This document shows, piece after piece, positions 32,007 to 38,761 of a DNA stretch of 64,000 bases. Position 1 is the stretch's first letter; every line of letters starts with the position of its first letter. The notes below the pieces were generated by a model. It was not told where the DNA came from and did no database searches. It saw nothing but the letters and a program-made list of their open reading frames with translations. The DNA is from DATFVB01 sp963714035 (lineage in GTDB: Bacteria; Acidobacteriota; Thermoanaerobaculia; UBA5066; DATFVB01), in NCBI GenBank assembly GCA_963714035.1, contig OY970224.1, positions 1 to 64,000 of the forward strand, given 5' to 3'. The position numbers and the translations under genes were made by a program.

Positions 32007-33059
32007 CTACGCCGGGCGCGGGCCGCCGTCAAGGACCGCATCGTCCGGAGAGAAGAAGGCCGCTCCGTCGAAGACGTCGACGCCGTCGATCCGGACCCGA
32101 TCGACGGCCGCGAAAACGTCCACGTGATGTTTCGTGCGGCGTTTCGGGAGGCCGGCCCTGGCATAGACGGCGTGCTTGGATCCGAGCGAGAGATGGACGC
32201 CGCTCATCCTCTCGTAGGACCCGACGTCGGAGACGCGGCGCGTCCGCGTCAGGGCGCGGTTGAGCCCGAACCCGAGCTCGCGCACCCGGACGACCTCCTC
32301 GTCGCGGCGGATCGCGTCGAGGACGCGCTCGAAGGCGGCCGGCGCTCCGCGCGCCCCGGTCACGATCCCGCGCTCGATCCGGATCGAGAAGGGGCGCTCC
32401 GGCGCGGCGACCCGGAAATCGGAGTCCCCGAAGGCGAAGAGGAAGGCCTCCCCCTCGACGCCCTCGAGATCGCGGGGCTCCGTGAAGACCTCGCCGATCG
32501 GAAACTGGCCGCCGACGTTGCGCTGATCCCGGTAGTCGCCGACGTTCAGACGCGCCTCTTCGAAGCCGCCGGAGTAGGCGAGGTCCGCCCCTTCGCCGAG
32601 GATGCGCGCCCCGGAAGCCCGGTCGAGCCGCTCCTTGAGCGCGCGGCCGATCGTCCGGATCGCGGGATCGTAGGCGAGGGCGTCCACGTAGGCGAGCTCC
32701 TCGCCGGGTTCGATCCGGCCGAGGTGGGGGAGCTCGACGACGGCGAGGCCGCGGTCGAAGAGACGAAGGCGGAATCGGTGCTCCTCCGGGAAGAATCGCG
32801 TGGACTCGACGAGCACGACGAGGTCGCCGGGGGCGAGACGGTCGATCGCCTCGGCGACGGACGCTTCGCCGCCGGGGAGCTCCAGAGCCGGAGCCCGGGG
32901 CAGGGCGGCGCGCCACGCTTCGGCGAGGAGCGAAGCGAGAGGAGACTCCCGGTCGGAAAGGATGAGCGCTCCCCGCGTCGGCGCGTGCTCGAGCGCGAGC
33001 CGGAGGATCGAGCCGGCGTTCGCGCGGGCGGCCTCGGCGACGGACGCGCCGGCGATCAT
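32007..33059 (-). CDS. M29-like (aminopeptidase T-type) metallopeptidase
   Basis: 350 residues from the ATG at 33059, which overlaps the stop of the preceding DUF72 gene in the arrangement ATGA, so translation is probably coupled. The C-terminal half has the M29 pattern: ELGFGLNRALT, then SGVHLSLGSKHAVY, then TKHHVDVFAAVDRVRIDG, supplying Glu, His and His-x-Asp residues at positions expected of the two-metal site. M29 enzymes remove N-terminal amino acids and are usually about 370-410 residues, so this member is slightly short. The N-terminal half (ALILSDRESPLASLLAEAWR) is consistent with the dimerisation domain. Activity is inferred because not all ligands can be aligned by eye. Confidence 0.65.
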   Translation of the reverse strand: MIAGASVAEAARANAGSILRLALEHAPTRGALILSDRESPLASLLAEAWRAALPRAPALELPGGEASVAEAIDRLAPGDLVVLVESTRFFPEEHRFRLRLFDRGLAVVELPHLGRIEPGEELAYVDALAYDPAIRTIGRALKERLDRASGARILGEGADLAYSGGFEEARLNVGDYRDQRNVGGQFPIGEVFTEPRDLEGVEGEAFLFAFGDSDFRVAAPERPFSIRIERGIVTGARGAPAAFERVLDAIRRDEEVVRVRELGFGLNRALTRTRRVSDVGSYERMSGVHLSLGSKHAVYARAGLPKRRTKHHVDVFAAVDRVRIDGVDVFDGAAFFSPDDAVLDGGPRPA

Positions 33060-33757
33060 GTCCGGGCCGTCGACAGGAATTCTTCCGCCAGAGCCGGCCC
33101 CCGGGCCTCGTCCTCGTGCTTGAAGAACAGAAATACACGATTCCATGGGACGGCCCCGACGCGTTCGTTCCAGGACTCCAGCGCGCCGCGGTCGTAGTCG
33201 AGCCGCCGCAGGCGAAGATAGCCCCACGAGGCGGTGGGGACGATCGGCGGATCCGGCAGCTCCTCGTCGTCGACCGCGGCGAGGGCGAAATCGCGCGCCC
33301 GCAACCGGTCGAGAACGTCCGGGGAATGCCACGACGGGTTCCGGAATTCGAAGGCGAGCGAAAACCCTTCCGGCACCGCCGCGAGGAACGCGTCGAGTCT
33401 CACGGTGTCCTTCGGCAGGTTGGGAGGGAGCTGGACGAGGACCGGTCCCAGACGCGATCCGAGGGCGCGGAGGTTGTCGAACAGGAACCCCGCCTCGGCC
33501 TCGACGTCCTTCAGCCGCTTCAAGTGCGTGATCCGGCGAGGCGCCTTGACGACGAAACGGAAGCCCTCCGGAACCTGCTCCGCCCAGGAAGAGAGGACTT
33601 CTTTCTTCGGCATCCGATAGAACGTGTTGTTGATCTCGACCGTCCGGAATCTCGCGGCATAGAAGCGGAGCCATTCGGACGCCGGGAGGTCGGCCGGATA
33701 GAACTTCCCCTTCCATTCCTTGTAGGAGAACCCGGAAGTGCCGACGTAGAGGTCCAT
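33056..33757 (-). CDS. DUF72 (YecE-like) TIM-barrel protein
   Basis: 233 residues from the ATG at 33757; the longer frame to 33796 adds residues without family similarity. DUF72 landmarks are obvious: LYVGTSGFSYKEWKGKFYP at the N-terminus, FRTVEINNTFYRMP, FRFVVKAPRRITH, LGPVLVQLPPN and a late WGYLRLRR strand before VFLFFKHEDEA. The family is widespread and predicted to be a TIM barrel of unknown activity. The stop codon overlaps the start of the M29-like gene by four bases. Confidence 0.9.
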   Translation of the reverse strand: MDLYVGTSGFSYKEWKGKFYPADLPASEWLRFYAARFRTVEINNTFYRMPKKEVLSSWAEQVPEGFRFVVKAPRRITHLKRLKDVEAEAGFLFDNLRALGSRLGPVLVQLPPNLPKDTVRLDAFLAAVPEGFSLAFEFRNPSWHSPDVLDRLRARDFALAAVDDEELPDPPIVPTASWGYLRLRRLDYDRGALESWNERVGAVPWNRVFLFFKHEDEARGPALAEEFLSTART

Positions 33758-34111
33758 CGGCGGAAGTCTAGCGCGGCTGATCGATGGGGCGCCCACCGGC
33801 AGGACGCCCGGTGGGTTTCAGAGGATGGACGGTGAGGGTCGTCCAGACGGCCCTTTCTGCCACCCGGATTTCGCGGCGCTCCCCCGGCTTCTCTTCGGCG
33901 TAGGTAGGTCTTGCCCTTGGGGACGGCGTCGATCCAGAGACGAGGGGCGTTCTTCTTGTCGCTTCCGTCGGGCCGCGACCGGAATCGAGGCACAGGGATC
34001 ATGATGCGATGTCGGTGAGGCGAAGCGAGACGCGAGTGAGACGGGATGCGGGGCGCCCGGCCGCGTCCCGAGGCGTACTGAGAACGTACGTTGAGGGCGC
34101 GGCCGGGTGGC
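33758..34111. other. Spacer between pnp and the DUF72 gene; hairpins, no gene recognised
   Basis: No reading frame here resembles a known protein. Two stem-loops are visible. CCCACCGG/CCGGTGGG (33792-33799 and 33808-33815) is an eight-pair stem followed on the plus strand by TTT. GCCCGGCCGCG/CGCGGCCGGGT (34055-34065 and 34098-34108) is an eleven-pair stem about 40 bases beyond the pnp stop codon and could help end the pnp transcript, although no T tract follows it. Confidence 0.4.
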
Positions 34112-34139
34112 ACGCGCCCGTATCGATCGATGTATCGCG
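34112..34139. repeat. 28-base dispersed element, copy A (after pnp)
   Basis: This stretch, from ACGCGCCCGTAT to GATGTATCGCG, recurs with a single inserted T at 57312-57340. Both copies lie about 10 bases beyond the stop codon of a minus-strand gene, in the same orientation. Its centre contains the palindrome ATCGATCGAT. Confidence 0.6.
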
Positions 34140-34148
34140 AGCCGGCTT

Positions 34149-36332
34149 CTACCTTCGCGGCCGGTTGTCGCGGCGATCGTGACGCTCGTGGGAGCCGCCC
34201 TCGGGCTCGCCGACTGAGGCCGGCGCCATCGCCGCCTCGGCCTCGAGCTCTTCCTTCGAGAGCGCCTGCTTGCGCGAGAGCTTGATCTTCCCCATGGGGT
34301 CGATCGCGATCACCTTGACCGGAATGATGTCGCCTTCCTTGACGATGTCGGTCGTCTCTCGCACCCGGTAGGGGGCGAGCTCGGAGATGTGGACGAGGCC
34401 GTCCTTGCCGGGAAGGAGCTCGACGAACGCGCCGTAGGCCTCGATGCGGCGGACCTTCCCGCGGTACATCTCGCCGATCTGCGGGTCCCTCGTCAGACCC
34501 TCGATGATCTCGATCGCGCGCATCGCGGCCGCCTCGTCCGCCGAGGCGATCGAGACGCGTCCCGAGTCCTCGACGTCGACTTTGCAGCCCGTCTCCTCGA
34601 TGATTCCGCGGATCGTCTTTCCACCGGAGCCGATCACGTCGCGGATCTTGTCCTTCGGGATCTGGATCGTGAAGATGCGCGGCGCATACGGCGAGATGTT
34701 CGCCCGCGGCGCCTCGAGCGCTTTCGACATCGACTCGAGAATCGAAAGCCGCCCCTGCCGCGCCTGTTCGAGCGCCTGCTCGACGATGACGCGCTTCAGG
34801 CCCTTGATCTTGATGTCCATCTGGAGCGCCGTGATTCCGTCGCGGGTGCCGGCGACCTTGAAGTCCATGTCGCCGTAATGGTCTTCCTGGCCGGCGATGT
34901 CGGTCAGGACCGCATGCTTGTCCCCTTCGGCGACGAGCCCCATCGCCACGCCGGCGACGGGCGACTTGATCGGAACCCCGGCGTCCATGAGCGCGAGGGT
35001 CCCGCCGCAGACGGTCGCCATCGAGGACGACCCGTTCGATTCCAGGATGTCGGAGACGATGCGGATCGTGTACGGGAACGAGACGTCGTCGGGAAGGATC
35101 GGCTCGAGCGCGCGGCGCGCGAGGTTTCCGTGGCCGATCTCGCGGCGTCCCGGCCCCCGGAGGAACTTGACCTCGCCGACGGAGAACGGCGGGAAGTTGT
35201 AATGGAGGAGGAACGTCTTCTCGGAATCTCCCTCGTAGTCCTCGACGAGCTGCGTGTCCTCGGAGGTGCCGAGCGTGCAGGTGACGAGCGCCTGCGTCTC
35301 GCCGCGCGTGAAGAGCGCCGAGCCGTGGGTCCGGGGGAGCAGACCCACCTCGCAGGAGATCGGACGGATCTGGCTGAAGTTCCGGCCGTCGAGCCGCTCG
35401 CGCCGGTCGAGGATCGTCTCCCGGGTGAGCGTCTTGACGAGGGACTCCATCGCCTTCCCCGTGGCCGTACGCCGCGCGGCGTCGTCGGCGGGGATCTCGG
35501 CGACCGCCTGCTTCTTGACTTCGCGGATGCGCGAATACGACAGGATCTTGCCGGGGACGGTCATCGCGGCGAGCATTGCGCCTTCCCATCGCTTCACGAT
35601 CCCGGCGAAGAACGCCGCGTCGTACGACTCGGCGGCCGAGAACGCGCGCTTGGCGTTTCCGGCGGCGGCGGCGAGCTTCTCGATGCCGGCGATGATCTGG
35701 AGGTTCGCTTCGTGCCCGAAGAAGATCGCGTCGATCATGGCCGACTCGCCGACTTCCTTCGCGCCGGACTCGACCATGCAGATCGCGTCCTTCGTCGAGG
35801 CGACTACGAGATCGATGTCCGATTCGTCGCGCTCCTTGTTCGTCGGGTTCAGGACCAGCTTCCCGCCGACGCGCCCGACGCGGACCGCGCCGATCGTGTG
35901 CGTGAAGGGAATCGCCGAGAGCGCGAGCGCCGCGGAGGCGCCGTTGATCGCGAGAACGTCCGGATCGTTCTGCCCGTCCGCGGAGAGGACGAACGCGACG
36001 ACCTGCGTTTCGTTCCCCCATCCTTTCGGGAAGAGGGGGCGAAGCGGGCGGTCGATGAGGCGCGACGTCAGGATCTCCTTCTCGGTGGGGCGCCCTTCGC
36101 GCTTGAAGAACCCGCCGGGGATCCGGCCGGCCGCGTAGGTGTTCTCGCGGTAGTCGACGGTCAGCGGAAGGAAATCGATCCCTTCCTTCGGCTCCGGAGC
36201 GGCGCACGCCGTGGCGAGAACGACGGTGTCGCCCAGCCGGACGACGCACGCGCCGTCGGCCTGCTTGGCGACCTTTCCCGTCTCGATCGAGAGGGAGCGG
36301 CCCGGCAGGGAAATCGTTTCTTCGTGTTTCAT
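34149..36332 (-). CDS. pnp: Polyribonucleotide nucleotidyltransferase (PNPase)
   Basis: 727 residues from the ATG at 36332 (TGAGGACGAAAGA upstream); an extension to 36374 lacks family sequence. Two RNase PH domains occupy about 1-215 and 310-530 (FLLHYNFPPFSVGE, HAVLTDIAGQEDHYGDMDFKVAG shown by its core DIAGQEDHYGDMDF). They are followed by a KH domain with GSGGKTIRGI and an S1 domain (YRGKVRRIEAYGAFVELLPG, about 615-690). PNPase degrades RNA 3' to 5' by phosphorolysis. It ends the rimP-to-pnp operon directly after rpsO, the classical rpsO-pnp pair. Confidence 0.97.
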   Translation of the reverse strand: MKHEETISLPGRSLSIETGKVAKQADGACVVRLGDTVVLATACAAPEPKEGIDFLPLTVDYRENTYAAGRIPGGFFKREGRPTEKEILTSRLIDRPLRPLFPKGWGNETQVVAFVLSADGQNDPDVLAINGASAALALSAIPFTHTIGAVRVGRVGGKLVLNPTNKERDESDIDLVVASTKDAICMVESGAKEVGESAMIDAIFFGHEANLQIIAGIEKLAAAAGNAKRAFSAAESYDAAFFAGIVKRWEGAMLAAMTVPGKILSYSRIREVKKQAVAEIPADDAARRTATGKAMESLVKTLTRETILDRRERLDGRNFSQIRPISCEVGLLPRTHGSALFTRGETQALVTCTLGTSEDTQLVEDYEGDSEKTFLLHYNFPPFSVGEVKFLRGPGRREIGHGNLARRALEPILPDDVSFPYTIRIVSDILESNGSSSMATVCGGTLALMDAGVPIKSPVAGVAMGLVAEGDKHAVLTDIAGQEDHYGDMDFKVAGTRDGITALQMDIKIKGLKRVIVEQALEQARQGRLSILESMSKALEAPRANISPYAPRIFTIQIPKDKIRDVIGSGGKTIRGIIEETGCKVDVEDSGRVSIASADEAAAMRAIEIIEGLTRDPQIGEMYRGKVRRIEAYGAFVELLPGKDGLVHISELAPYRVRETTDIVKEGDIIPVKVIAIDPMGKIKLSRKQALSKEELEAEAAMAPASVGEPEGGSHERHDRRDNRPRR

Positions 36333-36419
36333 TCTTTCGTCCTCACTCGCGTCGCCGGACAGACCTCCATCCACCGCCGAAACGGCGCGGATTCCGAGGG
36401 CCGTCGGGAGATCGTCTAA

Positions 36420-36695
36420 TTACTTGCGGAGACCCAGACGTTCGATGAGGCGGTGATAGCGCTCGCCGTCCTTCTTCTTGAGGTACTCCAGGAGACGCCG
36501 TCTCTTGCCGACCAGCATCAGAAGTCCGCGCCGCGAATGATGATCCTTCGCGTGCGACTTGAAGTGGTCGGTGAGGTACGTGATCCGCTTCGAGAGAAGC
36601 GCGACCTGGACTTCGGGCGAGCCGGTGTCCCCATCGTGGGTCTGGTAATCGTGGATGATCTCGGGCTTGGTGTCCCGATACGCCGTGGCGCTCAA
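36420..36695 (-). CDS. rpsO: 30S ribosomal protein S15
   Basis: 91 residues. The start is TTG at 36695: GGAGG lies five bases upstream, whereas the adjacent in-frame TTG (36698) would be only two bases away. The family signature HDGDTGSPEVQVALLSKRI and the C-terminal HHSRRGLLMLVGKRRRLL are intact. S15 binds 16S rRNA helices 20-22 in the 30S platform. It has its own promoter in the gap after truB and is followed by pnp. Confidence 0.95.
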   Translation of the reverse strand: MSATAYRDTKPEIIHDYQTHDGDTGSPEVQVALLSKRITYLTDHFKSHAKDHHSRRGLLMLVGKRRRLLEYLKKKDGERYHRLIERLGLRK

Positions 36696-36710
36696 CAATT
36701 CCTCCGATGC

Positions 36711-36739
36711 TTTATCAACAAATCACTCTACTTTTTCAA
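36711..36739 (-). promoter_or_regulatory. Internal promoter for rpsO-pnp
   Basis: On the minus strand TTGAAA (36734-36739) is followed after 17 bases by GATAAA (36711-36716). The truB-rpsO gap is conspicuously AT-rich for this genome. Initiation near 36704 would leave a very short leader that begins at the rpsO Shine-Dalgarno sequence. Confidence 0.45.
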
Positions 36740-36754
36740 CAGCCGGGTAGCCTA

Positions 36755-37699
36755 TCAGAAACGGGATTCCTCCGCCAGCACGATCCGGGGCTTGATCATG
36801 GCGATCTTTCCGGTGCCGACGGGCGTCATCTGCCCCAGGGCGAGCATCTGGCCGTCCGGAGAGAGGAGCGAGACCCAGTCCCCCTCGGCGCCTTCGAGCC
36901 GCGCCGGAATCGCCTGTCCCTGCCGGATCTTCCACGCCTCGAGCGAGGCGATCGTCATCCGGGGAAACGAGAAGGGGATCATCGCGAGCGGAATCGCGTG
37001 GGGCGGCGCGATGCGGACGTCCTCCTCGGCCGCCTCGAACGTCGCGAGCGGAATCGCGTCGGCGAGGTCGAAGTCGCCGATCCGGCGGCGTCGGAGAGCC
37101 GAGAGGTGGGCGCCGACCGCGAGGCTCTCTCCGAGCTCGTGCGCGATCGACCGGATGTACGTGCCGGAAGTGCAGGAAAGGGTGAAATCGATCTGCCGCG
37201 CGTCCGTGGGGAGGAGGTCGAAGCGGGTCACCGTCACGGACTTCGGCGCCTGCGGGACGGTCTCCCCCTGGCGCGCCATCTCGTAGAACTTCCGTCCCCC
37301 GACTTTCTTGGCCGAGTAGGGAGGCGGCGACTGCTCGAAGGTCCCCCGGAATTTCGCCGCGGACTCCTCGAGCGCGGCCGTGTCGATCGCGATCGGGCCC
37401 GGGTGCTCCGACGTCGTCTCTCCCTCGGCGTCGTAGGTCGCCGTGGCGCGGCCGAGCGTGATCGTACCCTCGTAGGTCTTCGGGAGCCCGGTCAGGAAAC
37501 CCTGGAGGCGGGCCGCGCGTCCGCAGCAGAGCACGAGAAGACCCGTCGCCATCGGATCGAGCGTGCCGGTATGCCCGATCTTCTTCACCCCCGTCGCGCG
37601 CCGGGCCCGCTCGACGACGTCGTGCGAGGTGAGCCCCTTCGGTTTGTCGACGAGGAGCAGCGCGCCTCGCGAGAACAGGAGATCGCCCGCGGGGATCAT
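36755..37699 (-). CDS. truB: tRNA pseudouridine-55 synthase
   Basis: 314 residues. It forms the universal pseudouridine 55 in the tRNA T loop. The N-terminal LLVDKPKGLTSHDVV and the catalytic motif GHTGTLDPMATGLL with Asp48 are present, as are RSIAHELGESL and a C-terminal PUA-like stretch. The start ATG overlaps the rbfA stop codon by four bases, so the two are translationally coupled. Confidence 0.96.
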   Translation of the reverse strand: MIPAGDLLFSRGALLLVDKPKGLTSHDVVERARRATGVKKIGHTGTLDPMATGLLVLCCGRAARLQGFLTGLPKTYEGTITLGRATATYDAEGETTSEHPGPIAIDTAALEESAAKFRGTFEQSPPPYSAKKVGGRKFYEMARQGETVPQAPKSVTVTRFDLLPTDARQIDFTLSCTSGTYIRSIAHELGESLAVGAHLSALRRRRIGDFDLADAIPLATFEAAEEDVRIAPPHAIPLAMIPFSFPRMTIASLEAWKIRQGQAIPARLEGAEGDWVSLLSPDGQMLALGQMTPVGTGKIAMIKPRIVLAEESRF

Positions 37700-38100
37700 T
37701 CCCGCGAATCCTCGGGAGGGTCTCCGCCGGCGGGACCGTCGGGCTCGTCGGCGGGCTCGGCCGGGAGATTCTCGCGGAGGATCTGCTCGATCCGCGCGCC
37801 GGTCTCCGCGGAGCGGTCCGGAAAGAAATGGAGCTCGGGCGCGTAACGAAGCCGGCAGCGGCGGCCGATCTCGCGCCGGAGATACCCCGCCGCGCGGTCG
37901 AATCCCTCGCGGACCTTGTCGAGCTCGTCCGGACCCCCGAGGCAGGAGAAGTAGATGCGGGCCGTGCGCAGATCGTGGGACATCCGGACCTGGGTGATCG
38001 TCACGAATCCGATCGCCGGATCGTGGAGGTCGTTCCGGACCATCGCGGAGAGCTCCGCGCGGATCAGCTCGCCGACGCGCTCGGGGCGCTTGACCGGCAT
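37696..38100 (-). CDS. rbfA: 30S ribosome-binding factor A
   Basis: 134 residues. The KH-like fold shows the family pattern VGELIRAELSAMVRND, VTITQVRMSHDLRTARIYFS and LRYAPELHFFPDRSAE. RbfA matures the 5' end of 16S rRNA and the 30S subunit. The C-terminus is an acidic, Pro-rich tail. It overlaps truB by four bases and lies in the standard nusA-infB-rbfA-truB order. Confidence 0.93.
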   Translation of the reverse strand: MPVKRPERVGELIRAELSAMVRNDLHDPAIGFVTITQVRMSHDLRTARIYFSCLGGPDELDKVREGFDRAAGYLRREIGRRCRLRYAPELHFFPDRSAETGARIEQILRENLPAEPADEPDGPAGGDPPEDSRE

Positions 38101-38141
38101 CAGTGGAGCTCCGGGTGCCGCGAATACGGGCTCGGCCCGTC

Positions 38142-38224
38142 CGTCATCGCGAGCGCCTCGAAGCGATCTCCGAATCGCGAAGGCGTCTGGAGATCGCGTC
38201 GTCGCTTCGCTCCTCGCGATGACG
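38142..38224. repeat. 83-base palindromic intergenic element (TCATCGCGAG type)
   Basis: The arms CGTCATCGCGAG (38142-38153) and CTCGCGATGACG (38213-38224) are exact complements. The inner parts AGCGATCTC and GAGATCGCG extend the fold. This matches in style the widely dispersed bacterial intergenic repeat beginning GTCATTGCGAG with GAAGCGA inside. It sits between rbfA and the DUF503 gene and would form a long stem-loop in the operon mRNA. Confidence 0.6.
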
Positions 38225-38253
38225 GAGATTTCAGCGCCACGAACACCCGCCCC

Positions 38254-38541
38254 TCACACATGGATGAACTCGTTCCGGTAGTCGAGGATCGGCCCGTCGA
38301 AGTTCATCTCGACGAAGGAGAGGATTTCCTGGAGTACCTGGTCGAGCGGGACCTGATCCGGCCCGACGAGAGCGACCGCGAGCTCGGCGCGCTGGTGGCG
38401 GTCCTGGTGGCCGGTCTCGGCGACCGACACCTCGAACCGGTTCCGTATCCGGCTCTTCAGGCTCCGAAGCACCATGCGCTTCTCCTTGAGCCCCCGGCAA
38501 CCCGGAAGGTTCAGGTCGTAAACCGCGTAGGCGAGAACCAA
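38254..38541 (-). CDS. DUF503 (YlxP-like) small protein
   Basis: 95 residues starting at TTG 38541 (GGAG about 10 bases upstream), giving MVLAYAVYDLNLPGCRGLKEKRMVLRSLKSRI as the beginning, in short the DUF503 pattern of a ferredoxin-like strand followed by LKEKR. The centre (FEVSVAETGHQDRHQRAEL) and the length fit the family. A longer frame to 38610 runs into the AT-rich repeat and is rejected. DUF503 proteins commonly sit between infB and rbfA and are thought to act in ribosome assembly, but their function is not settled. Confidence 0.85.
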   Translation of the reverse strand: MVLAYAVYDLNLPGCRGLKEKRMVLRSLKSRIRNRFEVSVAETGHQDRHQRAELAVALVGPDQVPLDQVLQEILSFVEMNFDGPILDYRNEFIHV

Positions 38542-38577
38542 CGCCCCGTCACTCCGCCGATTCCCGGCGGAGCGACC

Positions 38578-38736
38578 GGGAAACTCGAAATTCGAAGCCC
38601 CAAATTCCAAACAAATTCAAAATCGGAAAACCTCAAATTCAAAACGGCAAAAAGGCAGCGGCCACTCCCGGTTTGTCTCCGAAATTTCGAAATTCGAGTT
38701 TCCTTCGGATTTCGAGATTCGAATTTCGGGTTTTTT
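38578..38736. repeat. AT-rich long inverted-repeat element, copy 1
   Basis: The segment is strikingly AT-rich. Its left part GGAAACTCGAAATTCGAA (from 38579) is nearly complementary to CGAAATTCGAGTTTCC (ending 38703). The left arm shares about 35 bases at roughly 85% identity with the element at 49332-49535, including CGAAATTCGAAGC and AACAAATTC. It lies between infB and the DUF503 gene, so it is transcribed with the operon. Confidence 0.65.
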
Positions 38737-38761
38737 CGGCCTGAGCCATCGGCTCAGGCCG
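38737..38761 (-). other. Perfect 11-pair hairpin spanning the infB stop codon
   Basis: CGGCCTGAGCC, a three-base loop and GGCTCAGGCCG form a perfect stem that contains the infB TGA (38754-38756). On the mRNA strand it is followed by AAAAAA, not by U residues, so it is not a standard terminator. It could act as a 3'-end stabiliser or processing site. Confidence 0.5.

Noticed and set aside
33520..34148. Minus-strand frame continuing past pnp with the phrase NAPRLWIDAVPKGKTYLRR
   Set aside because: It lies in a shadow frame of pnp and DUF72, has no start with a ribosome-binding site and resembles no family I know.
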